Positions 53,765 to 62,385 of a stretch of 64,000 nucleotides of DNA are shown one piece after another. This DNA is from Bacillus sp. ISL-51 (GTDB taxonomy: Bacteria > Bacillota > Bacilli > Bacillales > Bacillaceae). The position numbers were made by a program, and so were the translations under genes. Position 1 is the first letter of the stretch. Each line of letters opens with the position of its first letter. The notes below the pieces were generated by a model. That model saw only the letters and a program-made list of their open reading frames with translations, was not told the origin of the DNA and did not search any database. The stretch is from positions 124,001-188,000 of the forward strand of contig NZ_JAGGQB010000004.1 of the NCBI RefSeq assembly GCF_018613535.1, in the 5' to 3' direction.

Positions 53765-54514
53765 TTACACAAGTTCAGCAGGTTCCCCCACTTGCTTGAT
53801 GAATTTTTTCGTCCGTTCGTTTTGCGGGTTGTCAAACAGCTCCTGCGGTGTTCCCTGCTCGATGATGCGTCCATCCGCCATAAAAATGACTTGATCGGCA
53901 ACTTCCCGGGCAAATGCCATCTCGTGGGTCACGATGACCATCGTCGTTTGCTTTTCCGCAATTGATTGGATGACTTGGAGCACTTCTGCCACAAGCTCAG
54001 GATCAAGGGCTGATGTCGGTTCGTCAAGCAGAATCGCATGGGGATCAACTGCCAGAGCCCGCGCAATACCGATCCGCTGCTGCTGCCCGCCTGACATCGT
54101 AATCGGGTAGCTGTCGGCTTTGTGCTCTAAACCGACCTGCCGCAACAGCTCCATGCCGATTCGGTCCGCTTCTTTTTTCGGCTTTTTTTGAGCCGTGATC
54201 AGCGCTTCGGTCACGTTTTGCAGCGCGGTTTTGTTTTTGAATAAATTATAATTTTGAAAGACCATCGCCGTCTGCTGGCGAAGGCGGTGTACGTCTTTCC
54301 TTGAATAGGAAGATGCGTTAAGCTTCGCTGTCCCGATTTCAATGACGCCTTCATCAGGGCGCTCCAGCAGGTTCAGACAGCGGAGAAGCGTTGATTTCCC
54401 TGAGCCTGAAGGCCCGATGATCGCCGTAACTTCGCCGCTTTTCACTTCAAGGCCGATGCCGTCAAGCACGGTGAGATCTTTAAATGCTTTACGGATATTT
54501 TTGACTTGTATCAT
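53765..54514 (-). CDS. yxeO: Polar amino acid ABC transporter ATPase YxeO
   Basis: 249 residues of the GlnQ/TcyC-type ATPase family: Walker A GPSGSGKSTLLRCLN, signature TMSGGQQQRIGI, Walker B AILLDEPTSALDPE, switch His in VTHEMAFA. ATG 54514 behind AGGAGGTG; a GTG at 54523 within that ribosome-binding site is rejected. Drives YxeN/YxeM. Confidence 0.91.
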   Translation of the reverse strand: MIQVKNIRKAFKDLTVLDGIGLEVKSGEVTAIIGPSGSGKSTLLRCLNLLERPDEGVIEIGTAKLNASSYSRKDVHRLRQQTAMVFQNYNLFKNKTALQNVTEALITAQKKPKKEADRIGMELLRQVGLEHKADSYPITMSGGQQQRIGIARALAVDPHAILLDEPTSALDPELVAEVLQVIQSIAEKQTTMVIVTHEMAFAREVADQVIFMADGRIIEQGTPQELFDNPQNERTKKFIKQVGEPAELV

Positions 54515-54526
54515 CCGGTGCACCTC

Positions 54527-55201
54527 CTATGTCCGATAAGGCTTGCTGATCGCCCGTTCGAGCAGATCCTGCAGCACGCTGTATATAATAGTAAGAATCC
54601 AGTACATCACCGCGACGGCCAAATATGTTTCAAAATACTTCAGATTGCCTGACGCATACATTTTTCCCTGTGCGAACATCTCCATGACACCTAATGTAAA
54701 GGCGAGCGAGGTTTCTTTTAACAGGCCGATAAATGTGTTTCCTGTCGCGGGAAGCGCGTTTCTGATCGCCTGCGGGAAAATGACCCGTCTGTACGCCTGG
54801 GATTTCGTCATACCGACAGAAAGACAGGCCTCCAGCTGGCCTTCGTCTACTGAATTCAAGGCAGCACGGAAGATTTCGGCTAAGTAGGCGGCATTTTTCA
54901 AACTTAACCCGATAATGGCCGCCGTTAACGCCGTCATCTTGCTCATTCCGGGGAAGAGCTGAGGCAGGCCGTAATAAATTAAGAAAAGCTGAACAAGTGT
55001 CGGCACGCCCCGGAAAAATGAAATATACACCTTTGACAGCTGATGAAGCACCGGAATACGATTTTTCGTAATAAGCGCGAAAATGAGGCCGCCGATCACG
55101 GCAAACACCATGGCCGCGACAGCCATTAATAAAGTGATCGGCAAAGCTTCAATTAACGCGGGAAAGGCTGAAAACATAAAACCCCAATCAATGCTGTTCA
55201 T
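54527..55201 (-). CDS. yxeN: Amino acid ABC transporter permease YxeN
   Basis: 224 residues with about five helices and the HisM/GlnP EAA motif region EACLSVGMTKSQAYRRVIFPQAI. Works as a homodimer with YxeO and the binding protein YxeM to import sulfur-containing amino acid derivatives. It follows yxeM by 22 bp. Confidence 0.91.
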   Translation of the reverse strand: MNSIDWGFMFSAFPALIEALPITLLMAVAAMVFAVIGGLIFALITKNRIPVLHQLSKVYISFFRGVPTLVQLFLIYYGLPQLFPGMSKMTALTAAIIGLSLKNAAYLAEIFRAALNSVDEGQLEACLSVGMTKSQAYRRVIFPQAIRNALPATGNTFIGLLKETSLAFTLGVMEMFAQGKMYASGNLKYFETYLAVAVMYWILTIIYSVLQDLLERAISKPYRT

Positions 55202-55223
55202 TCTCGTTTTTCACCGCCGTTTC

Positions 55224-56015
55224 TTAATGCTTTGTTTCTGTTGTGATGTCTTCTTTAAAGTATTTTTCTGACAGTTTTTTCAGCGTGCCGTCTTTCCGCA
55301 GTTCTTCAATGGCTTTATTCACTTTTTTGCGGATTTTATCGTGCGCTGCATCCTTAGCGAATGGGAAAGCGACTTTTTCGTAGACAATCGGGTCTCCGGC
55401 CAGTTTCAGAGGCAGACCGGTCTTTTTAATCTGGGCGATCAGGACGCTGCGGCTGTTTACATAAGCGTCAACGCGTCCGTAGGCCACGTCTTTCATCGTT
55501 CCTTCCTGAGTTTCATATGTTTTAATGTTGATTTTTTTATCCGGGTCCTTGCTTTCAAGGTTTTTCGCATGGTTTGAGCCGAGAACGGCCGCTACGGTTT
55601 TTCCTTTTAAATCATTAACTGATTTGATGTCTTTGTTGTCGTTTTTGACGACGATTTGAGTGCCCGCATAAGAATACGGTTCAGTAAAGTTATAGGTTTT
55701 CTTGCGTTCGTCCGTTACAGCGACTTGGTTTGAGATTGTGTCGAGTTTGCCGGTTTGGAGCTCGCCCATCAGTCCGCTGAATTCAAGCAGCTTCCAGTCG
55801 AGCTTCATATTGATTTTTTTCGCTGCGGCTTCCATTACGTCCACGTCAAACCCTGTCAGCTTGCCATTTTCTTTATATGCGAACGGATAGCTTTGTCCGG
55901 TGGCGCCGACATGCAGCACGTTCTCACCGCTTTCACTTTGTTTTCCGTTTCCGCATGCTGATAAGACGGCCAAAAGCGCCGCAGCTAACAACAGAACCCA
56001 TGTTTTCTTTTTCAT
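55224..56015 (-). CDS. yxeM: Solute-binding lipoprotein YxeM
   Basis: 263 residues: lipoprotein signal with the lipobox LSAC (MKKKTWVLLLAAALLAVLSAC), then a family 3 solute-binding domain, with GFDVDVMEAAAKKINMK and the ligand-region motif DTISNQVAVTDERKK (Arg contacting the substrate carboxylate). Presumed ligand: S-(2-succino)cysteine or a similar compound. Confidence 0.91.
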   Translation of the reverse strand: MKKKTWVLLLAAALLAVLSACGNGKQSESGENVLHVGATGQSYPFAYKENGKLTGFDVDVMEAAAKKINMKLDWKLLEFSGLMGELQTGKLDTISNQVAVTDERKKTYNFTEPYSYAGTQIVVKNDNKDIKSVNDLKGKTVAAVLGSNHAKNLESKDPDKKINIKTYETQEGTMKDVAYGRVDAYVNSRSVLIAQIKKTGLPLKLAGDPIVYEKVAFPFAKDAAHDKIRKKVNKAIEELRKDGTLKKLSEKYFKEDITTETKH

Positions 56016-56035
56016 TAAAATCCCGCCTTCTTATG

Positions 56036-56533
56036 TTATAGATCATTCCGCAATTCTTTTTTCAAGTAAATGGTGATATGCCCTTTTCCTAAATCCTTTT
56101 CGCCCGAACGGACATAGCCTTTACGCTCATACATGCCGATCAGCCACGGATGTTTGTCAGCCGTTCCCAATGAGACGAAGGGGGCTTTCAGCGTATCGCG
56201 GAGCACCGTTTGCTCCAGCCACTCCAGCAGTTCTGAGCCCGTCCCTTTTTTTCCGAGATCAGGGTCAACGGCGAACCACCAAATATGAGGAACGCCATAC
56301 GGACCAGGATTTGGCCCCCACGGCATCCGCAATGAAATCGTGGCCAGTATCCGGCTGTCTTCCTCCAGAACATAACAGGCATTTTTACGTATGTTGTTTT
56401 GTATAAGCTCTTTGTCCGCCGTTGCGGCGGCAAAGCTGATGCCGAGCTTGCGAATCGGTTCATAAGCCCGCAGTGTCAGCGAAAGCAGCTCATCAGCGTC
56501 TGCTTCCGTCGCGAGCCGATATTGTCTTGACAT
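56036..56533 (-). CDS. yxeL: GNAT N-acetyltransferase YxeL (SnaB type)
   Basis: 165 residues, GNAT fold: the acetyl-CoA-binding segment is AVDPDLGKKGTGSELLEWLE. In B. subtilis SnaB (YxeL) N-acetylates S-(2-succino)cysteine, the first step of its breakdown. ATG 56533 behind AGGAGGGC; 12 bp after yxeK. Confidence 0.88.
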   Translation of the reverse strand: MSRQYRLATEADADELLSLTLRAYEPIRKLGISFAAATADKELIQNNIRKNACYVLEEDSRILATISLRMPWGPNPGPYGVPHIWWFAVDPDLGKKGTGSELLEWLEQTVLRDTLKAPFVSLGTADKHPWLIGMYERKGYVRSGEKDLGKGHITIYLKKELRNDL

Positions 56534-56545
56534 GGTCCGCCCTCC

Positions 56546-57868
56546 TTATTCGGCATAACGGTTCGCCGGTTTCTTCAGTCCGAAATGCTCTCTCAGCGTC
56601 GTACCTTCATATTCTTTTCTGAACACGCCGCGGTCTTGTAATATCGGAATCACTTTGTCTACAAAAAGATTGAGTCCTTCAGGTAAAAGAGGCGGCATGA
56701 TGTTAAAGCCGTCGCACGCCTGATTTTCGACCCATTCTTCCATCTTATCGGCCAGCTGTTCAGGCGTACCGGCAAAGATATGATGGCCTCTCGATCCCGC
56801 TACATATTTGTACAGCTCACGGATGGTCATGTTTTCGCGCTTGGCCATATCTTGAACGAGCGTAAAGCGGCTTTTTACCGCGTTTGAAGCTTCCGCGTCC
56901 AATTCAGGCAGCGGCCCGTCAAGCGGATAGGATGAAAGGTCGATGCCGCCCAAATAATTTTGCAGGATGTTCAGGCCGACAGACGGTATGATCAAATCTT
57001 GAAGCTCTTCATATTTTGCCTTTGCTTCTTCTTCCGTATCGCCTATGATCGGGAAGATACCCGGCATAATCGCGATTTTCTCAGGATCGCGGCCGAAAGA
57101 AACCGCCTGTTCTTTAATAGATTGATAGAATTCCTGCGCTGATTTCATATGGTTTTGAGCCGTAAAGATGACTTCGGCCGTCTTGGCAGCCAGCGCTTTG
57201 CCGTCTCCGGATGATCCCGCCTGAATGATGACCGGCTGGCCTTGCGGTGAACGCGCGACATTTAAAGGCCCTCTTACGGAAAAATACGTTCCTTTATGAT
57301 TCAGCTCATGCATTTTTTCTTTATCAAAAAATTCTCCGGATTCTTTGTCACGGATAAACGCGTCTTCCTCCCAGGAATCCCATAATCCCTTGACGACTTC
57401 AACAAATTCCTCAGCCCGCTGATATCTGAGATGGTGTTCAAGATGCTCTTCCCCGCTGAAGTTGAGCGCGGTTGATTCGATTGATGATGTAACGACGTTC
57501 CACCCCGCCCGTCCGTTTGAGAGGTGGTCAAGCGACGCAAATTGTCTCGCAATATGGAACGGTTCGCTGTATGTCGTGGAAGCGGTCGCCGTCAGGCCGA
57601 TGTGAGTGGTGACCTGAGCAAGCGCAGAAAGCAGTGTAAATGGTTCAAAGCGTGTTAAGACGTTTGGATGAGATTTACCGTCTATTGATAAACTGTCAGC
57701 CAAAAACAGCATATCCATTTTGCCTTTCTCAGCCGTTTGTGCCAATTCTTTAAAGTAGTCCAAGTTCATGCTTGCGTCTGCCGGTGCTTCCGGATGTCTC
57801 CAAGAGGCGACGTGATGGCCGGTTCCCGCAAGAAAAACACCAAGTTTGATCTCTTTTTTATTTGTCAT
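56546..57868 (-). CDS. yxeK: FMN-dependent monooxygenase YxeK
   Basis: 440 residues of the NtaA/SnaA/DszA class of flavin-dependent (bacterial luciferase-like) monooxygenases: GVFLAGTGHHVASWRHPEAP at the N-terminus, LSNGRAGWNVVTS and IIQAGSSGDGKALA in the FMN site. In B. subtilis it cleaves the C-S bond of N-acetyl-S-(2-succino)cysteine. First gene of the yxeKLMNOPQ-type operon, behind a strong SigA promoter and an inverted repeat in the leader. ATG 57868 with AAGGAG. Confidence 0.9.
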   Translation of the reverse strand: MTNKKEIKLGVFLAGTGHHVASWRHPEAPADASMNLDYFKELAQTAEKGKMDMLFLADSLSIDGKSHPNVLTRFEPFTLLSALAQVTTHIGLTATASTTYSEPFHIARQFASLDHLSNGRAGWNVVTSSIESTALNFSGEEHLEHHLRYQRAEEFVEVVKGLWDSWEEDAFIRDKESGEFFDKEKMHELNHKGTYFSVRGPLNVARSPQGQPVIIQAGSSGDGKALAAKTAEVIFTAQNHMKSAQEFYQSIKEQAVSFGRDPEKIAIMPGIFPIIGDTEEEAKAKYEELQDLIIPSVGLNILQNYLGGIDLSSYPLDGPLPELDAEASNAVKSRFTLVQDMAKRENMTIRELYKYVAGSRGHHIFAGTPEQLADKMEEWVENQACDGFNIMPPLLPEGLNLFVDKVIPILQDRGVFRKEYEGTTLREHFGLKKPANRYAE

Positions 57869-57888
57869 GACGTTTCTCCTTCTCTATC

Positions 57889-57920
57889 TAATGGTGTTTC
57901 GCCAACTATTAACACCATTA
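57889..57920. repeat. 10-bp inverted repeat in the yxeK leader
   Basis: TAATGGTGTT (57889-57898) and AACACCATTA (57911-57920) are perfect complements with a 12-base loop, about 20 bp before the yxeK start. No T-run follows. It could be a repressor operator or an RNA hairpin near the ribosome-binding site. Confidence 0.7.
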
Positions 57921-57958
57921 AACCCATATTTCCTAGCAAAATAATAAGAATAAAACAA

Positions 57959-57987
57959 AATGTACAATTGTCTGGCAAGTTTGTCAA
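57959..57987 (-). promoter_or_regulatory. SigA promoter of the yxeKLMNOPQ-type operon
   Basis: Perfect TTGACA (57987-57982), 17-base spacer, TACATT (57964-57959) on the reverse strand, about 90 bp before yxeK. In B. subtilis this operon is repressed by CymR when cysteine is plentiful; no convincing CymR box was identified by eye. Confidence 0.75.
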
Positions 57988-58007
57988 TGCATTAAGAATA
58001 AAATTAA

Positions 58008-58035
58008 AATAACCCGGCATGCCTGCCGGGTTATT
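58008..58035 (-). terminator. Rho-independent terminator at the end of gerKB
   Basis: Perfect 12-bp stem AATAACCCGGCA/TGCCGGGTTATT; on the reverse strand TTTTAATTTT follows. It overlaps the gerKB stop codon. Confidence 0.85.
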
Positions 58036-59149
58036 TCTTCGAAGAGGAATAGACGCTTCCTTTTACTTTCTGCTTGATAACAGCAATCAAAAGCAGCAAT
58101 ACGGGGAAAATCACTTGAAACGGGAGATGAATATAAATCGGTACAATCTTTAAGCCTTCATTCATATGTTCCGAAAAATTGCTTGCGATGCTTATAGATA
58201 GGATCAAAACCCCCAGTCCTACCGGGAAGGCCAGCTGTGATGGGTTTTTTTCTTTAAACAGCGTGGACACGCCGACGACGACAGCGTATGTAAAAAGGGC
58301 GACCTTGAAAAAACCTCCGATAACAAGCACGAGCATAAAAAAGACGTCAAGCCGGTCCAAAAACTCCTCCACTTTAATCGTCTGAATCGTGCTTAGCAGC
58401 GGGAATTGGGAGCGGAGCGTTAAGTTGACATCCAGCACGGATATATTGATGGCGACGGACATCGCCAAAAACAGGCCGCTGATGATAATCGCGAGAAACC
58501 CGATTTTTTTGACCGACTTCCGGTTATTTAAATAAGGGAAAATCATGACAAACACGATCATTTCTCCAAACGGGATATACATCGTCTGTTTAAAAACAGA
58601 ATAAATCACCGTCCCCATGCCGTCAGCTAACATTGGCTGCAAATATTTCAGATTCATCGTACGGGAGCTGATAATGAGAATTAACCCGATCGCCGTGAGA
58701 AAATACATGATTCCGAATAACAGCTCGCCCGCCCTCGCCAACACTTCAATTCCTTTTCTGACCCCGTATATCGCTGCAAGCATCAGCATGGCGTTGACAA
58801 TCAAAAGCGGTGTGTCCGAATAGGCGAATGTCACGAGCATTTCACCGAAATCGCGCAGCACACGGGCGGCGACGTAAGAAAAATAGAGAATGTAAAGAAG
58901 CGATACAACCCAGCTGAGATGCCTGCCGATCAGTTCATTCATATAATCTCTCGGAGAAGAATCAGGAAAAAATTGATACAGCGCCTGGTAGACGTAGAAA
59001 AGCCCGAGACCGGCCACGCACCCGAGAAGCACGGACAGCCACGCATCCCGTCCGGCCATCGTGCCTGGCGGGATCAATAAAGAACTGCCCAGTTCAAATA
59101 AAATGATCATGATAAACAGCTGCCGTTTGCTGATTTTGGCATTCTCCAT
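58031..59149 (-). CDS. gerKB: Germinant receptor B subunit GerKB
   Basis: 372 residues with ten transmembrane helices of the APC-type endospore germination permease family (GerB), starting MENAKISKRQLFIMIILFEL. Sits in the spore inner membrane with GerKA and GerKC and contributes to germinant recognition. ATG 59149 is preferred over GTG 59155 by spacing to AAAGGAG. Last gene of gerKA-gerKC-gerKB. Confidence 0.94.
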   Translation of the reverse strand: MENAKISKRQLFIMIILFELGSSLLIPPGTMAGRDAWLSVLLGCVAGLGLFYVYQALYQFFPDSSPRDYMNELIGRHLSWVVSLLYILYFSYVAARVLRDFGEMLVTFAYSDTPLLIVNAMLMLAAIYGVRKGIEVLARAGELLFGIMYFLTAIGLILIISSRTMNLKYLQPMLADGMGTVIYSVFKQTMYIPFGEMIVFVMIFPYLNNRKSVKKIGFLAIIISGLFLAMSVAINISVLDVNLTLRSQFPLLSTIQTIKVEEFLDRLDVFFMLVLVIGGFFKVALFTYAVVVGVSTLFKEKNPSQLAFPVGLGVLILSISIASNFSEHMNEGLKIVPIYIHLPFQVIFPVLLLLIAVIKQKVKGSVYSSSKK

Positions 59150-59173
59150 GTGCACCGCTCCTTTCTCCTCGCA

Positions 59174-60400
59174 TTAATCGTGATCAAGCTTGTCCGTGAG
59201 AGGATTGTTCCGCAAGCCCGTTCTTCTGATGACCACTTCCGTCTTCACATCGACGGGAAGAGCAGGAAGATATTCCTCGTCCCATTTCCCCTTCAGCTTT
59301 TTCCACTCTTTAGGGTGCTTTCTGTAAATGACATCTCCAAAGCCCACAAAATCATTTTTATGAGCTTTAATATCTTCAACGGATCTGGAAATATCTTTAT
59401 CAAGCTGCGTGCTGAGCGCTTTTTCCATTTGATTAATCACTCTCGGGTCCGACAGATGGAATGGGTATCTGACTGCGTCAATCTGTCCTTCCGCTTCAAC
59501 CCGCACCTTAATGTGCGGTTTTCCGTTCGGAAAAGAGGCCGTTATCCGCGTGTTCTGGCGGATCACCTGCAGACTGATCGCGTGTTTGACATGCTTCCAA
59601 TCCGCATTAATGAATGTATGCTTAATTTTGTTTAAGAGCCAAACCGCTCCCACACTGTCATCGCTCTCAATCCAGTAATCCAGCCGCCCGTCCTTTTTAA
59701 ATACCGCAAGACCGTCCGCTGAAAGAACCGCTTTCGGTTCAGTTTCCTGCGTATTTTCCATATTCGGGCCGGCTTTGCCGTCCCCGTGCATCTCATAGCC
59801 CGGAATAAAGGGTGCCCCGGTCGGAGAGGTCAGATCAATCAGAACATCCTGCAAGCTTGTTTTGACGATTCTTCCGTATTGCTCCTCCGTAAATCCCAGC
59901 GTCTTGTTCACTTTATTAGAAGGAATTTTATCAATCGGCGTCAGCACTTTAATAATGTCCTCAGCTTTACAGTTATGGGCGATGACAGCGGTTGCCGTTG
60001 TTCTGAATTCCGTATCGCGGTCGAGATTGTCCAATATAAATTCGAGTCCTTCTTCCCTGGCGATTTTTTCGCTGAACACCACTAGATTCGTATGCGCGAA
60101 ATAGAGTCTTCTGGAAACTTGCATTGATCCTTTTCTGAATGCTTCTGTTAAATTGTCCCCGGAAACGGAATAGACCGATACCGGCGGCCTGTCCCCCGCT
60201 CCGCCGCCCTGCAGTCCCCCCGCTACGTTTCCCGGGTTGATAATCTGAAAGTGCAGCATATATTTCCCTTCATCCGTCCGGTCAATTCCGATTGCGGATA
60301 TGACGGCCAAGTCTGTCAATTCCCTTTTATCCCAGCATCCCGATAAAAACAGGGTGCAGAGCATCATGATCAGAGCGAGTATACATTTACGTTTTTTCAT
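59174..60400 (-). CDS. gerKC: Germinant receptor C subunit (lipoprotein) GerKC
   Basis: 408 residues of the Ger(x)C family; lipoprotein signal with lipobox LSGC (MKKRKCILALIMMLCTLFLS-GC) followed by WDKRELTDLAVISAIGID, the family signature. Lipid-anchored on the outer face of the spore inner membrane. Its start overlaps the gerKA stop by 14 bp. Confidence 0.95.
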   Translation of the reverse strand: MKKRKCILALIMMLCTLFLSGCWDKRELTDLAVISAIGIDRTDEGKYMLHFQIINPGNVAGGLQGGGAGDRPPVSVYSVSGDNLTEAFRKGSMQVSRRLYFAHTNLVVFSEKIAREEGLEFILDNLDRDTEFRTTATAVIAHNCKAEDIIKVLTPIDKIPSNKVNKTLGFTEEQYGRIVKTSLQDVLIDLTSPTGAPFIPGYEMHGDGKAGPNMENTQETEPKAVLSADGLAVFKKDGRLDYWIESDDSVGAVWLLNKIKHTFINADWKHVKHAISLQVIRQNTRITASFPNGKPHIKVRVEAEGQIDAVRYPFHLSDPRVINQMEKALSTQLDKDISRSVEDIKAHKNDFVGFGDVIYRKHPKEWKKLKGKWDEEYLPALPVDVKTEVVIRRTGLRNNPLTDKLDHD

Positions 60401-62024
60401 TGCCGTCGCCCTCTTTTACATCTTTATTGACCATTCCCCTTGACGTCTCGGGTTTTGGCCTCTGATGCCGGCCTTGGCGCCTGTTATTTTGCTGCACTAA
60501 TAGGCTCGGTTTTTTTTCATCAGCCCATAAAGGAGCGCGGAATATCGAATCCTTCAAACCGCCTGATGACATCGGAGCAAGCGGTGACATATATGGGAAA
60601 CCGAATGAGCGCAGGCTGCAAAGATGGACAAACATGATAATAATGCCTAAAATCAAGCCGTAAAAGCCCATAACTGCCGCTGAAAGGATGAAGACAAATC
60701 GAATCAGGCGCGCTGATATCGCCATGTCAAAGGCCGGTGTCGCAAAACTGGCAATAGCCGTCAGCGCCACGACGATGACCATGGCCGGAGACACGATGCC
60801 CGCCTGGACCGCGGCCTGGCCGATGACGAGCGCTCCGACAATCGAAACCGCCGAGCCGACCACCCTCGGCAGCCGCACTCCGGCCTCCCTGAGAATTTCG
60901 AAAGCCACCTCCATTGTCAAAGCTTCAATCACAGCCGGAAACGGCACGGTCTCGCGCTGGGCGGCGATAACAATTAACAGCTGCGTCGGAATCATCTCTT
61001 GATGAAAAGTCGTAGCGGCCACATAAATGCCCGGAGCGACCAAAGAGATGAAGAAAATCAAGACCCGCAGCATCCGAATGCTTGTGGCGATATCAAATCG
61101 TGAATAATAGTCTTCAACGGACTGAAAAAATTGTATAAATAGGGCCGGCGCAAGCAGGACAAACGGCGTTCCGTCTACGATAATCGCAAATCTTCCTTCC
61201 AGGAGATTACCTGCGACAACATCGGGCCTTTCCGTATGATACACCGTAGGAAATACAGAAAACGGCGCGTCTTCGATCAGCTGTTCAATGTAGCCGGATT
61301 CCAAAATACTGTCGATATCAATATGCTTCAGCCGGCTGCGGACTTCCTTGATCAGCTTTTTTTCGCAGATCCCGTTAATATACATCAGCGCAACATCGGT
61401 ATTTGTCTCGTGCCCGATCTCCATCTTCTCAACCCACACATCAGGCGTTTTAATGTACCTGCGGATCATGGAGACATTTGTTTGCAGCGATTCCGTAAAC
61501 CCTTGGCGCGGACCGCGGAATGACACTTGAGTGCTCGGCTCCTCTATTGAGCGGCGCTCTCCCCCTTCCGTGCTGGCGATAAGCGCTTTATCAGCTCCGT
61601 CCACAAAAATGAGCGTGCTCCCGGCCATCAGCCCCGCATAAAGACTCTTCCATTTTTGCTCCTCTTTCATCCCGCCGACCGCAATGGTTTTCTCATACAT
61701 CCGGCAAACGGCCTGCTCGGGCTGAACGGATGGGATGTCAATCAGATCCTCCAGCAAGGATTGGCTGACAAGCTGCTCATCAACCAAACCCGCTATGTAT
61801 ACAATTGCCGCCGGAAGTTCTTCCTTTCCGATTTTCAGCCGGCGGATGACGACATCTGCGCTGTTGCCGAAGCGTTCAGACAGCTTTTTCATATTTTCCG
61901 ATAAGCTGGCTGAAATCGGTTCATTCTGCTCTTCTTCGGATTTGCTTTCTTCTTTTTCGTCCCCTTTTTCGAGGTTTTTCTTTTCGGTATTTTTCTTTTT
62001 CTTCTGCTTAAAGAATGGAGGCAT
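60387..62024 (-). CDS. gerKA: Germinant receptor A subunit GerKA
   Basis: 545 residues: a long, very charged N-terminus (Lys/Glu-rich, about 1-40), a soluble N-terminal domain (about 45-290) and a C-terminal part with about five helices (about 300-480; ALFIQFFQSVEDYYSRF, VAPGIYVAATTFHQEMIPT). With GerB and GerD, GerK responds to glucose and K+ in the AGFK mixture in B. subtilis. First gene of the operon, normally SigG dependent; a promoter could not be fixed with confidence. Confidence 0.95.
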   Translation of the reverse strand: MPPFFKQKKKKNTEKKNLEKGDEKEESKSEEEQNEPISASLSENMKKLSERFGNSADVVIRRLKIGKEELPAAIVYIAGLVDEQLVSQSLLEDLIDIPSVQPEQAVCRMYEKTIAVGGMKEEQKWKSLYAGLMAGSTLIFVDGADKALIASTEGGERRSIEEPSTQVSFRGPRQGFTESLQTNVSMIRRYIKTPDVWVEKMEIGHETNTDVALMYINGICEKKLIKEVRSRLKHIDIDSILESGYIEQLIEDAPFSVFPTVYHTERPDVVAGNLLEGRFAIIVDGTPFVLLAPALFIQFFQSVEDYYSRFDIATSIRMLRVLIFFISLVAPGIYVAATTFHQEMIPTQLLIVIAAQRETVPFPAVIEALTMEVAFEILREAGVRLPRVVGSAVSIVGALVIGQAAVQAGIVSPAMVIVVALTAIASFATPAFDMAISARLIRFVFILSAAVMGFYGLILGIIIMFVHLCSLRSFGFPYMSPLAPMSSGGLKDSIFRAPLWADEKKPSLLVQQNNRRQGRHQRPKPETSRGMVNKDVKEGDGNEKT

Positions 62025-62145
62025 ATCACAAAATACCTTTCCTTGTTTTTTTCATATTCTTCCTGCACAGCAAAAGATTATGCACAATCCTGAGCCTGCA
62101 TAAGTTTTGCAAGAACGAAAAGAATAAGAACGGAGAGTGATGTGC

Positions 62146-62367
62146 ATGAAAATATTAGGTGTTTCGTTTTTTTTGCTTGCCGCCTGTCTGATGATTTCGA
62201 TAGGGATGGACATGCTGCAAGGGTTCAATCTGTACGGGGCGGTCAAAAACAACCTGTCCGCGTTTAAATTGACAACTTTTTCGGAATGGCTGATGCTTTG
62301 CCTGTTTGGGCTTTTTTTAATTAAAGAAATGGCGGCCTTATATAAAACACAAAAAAAAGACCCCTGA
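62146..62367 (+). CDS. Small membrane protein of unknown function (73 aa)
   Basis: 73 residues with two hydrophobic segments (MKILGVSFFLLAACLMISIG at the N-terminus and SEWLMLCLFGLFLIKEM near the C-terminus) and a basic tail. ATG 62146 is preferred; ATG 62140 lies closer to GGAGAGTG and is possible. It is divergent from gerKA and convergent with the yclG-type gene. It may be the yczF counterpart, recalled to lie in this area in B. subtilis; not confirmed. Confidence 0.72.
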   Translation: MKILGVSFFLLAACLMISIGMDMLQGFNLYGAVKNNLSAFKLTTFSEWLMLCLFGLFLIKEMAALYKTQKKDP

Positions 62368-62380
62368 CCGGGCGTCTTTC
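62351..62380. terminator. Terminator between the small membrane protein gene and the yclG-type gene
   Basis: Stem AAAGAC-C-CC/GG-G-GTCTTT with A-run left and T residues right; serves mainly the reverse-strand gene. Confidence 0.7.
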
Positions 62381-62385
62381 TTACG

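Noticed and set aside
57921-57958. GCTAGGAAATAT in the yxeK leader as a CymR box
   Set aside because: Only a partial match to the recalled CymR consensus, and not distinctive in AT-rich DNA.
62025-62145. SigG promoter for gerKA
   Set aside because: CATAATC and GAATATG resemble the -10 but neither has a good -35 at 17-18 bp; the promoter is expected but cannot be placed.
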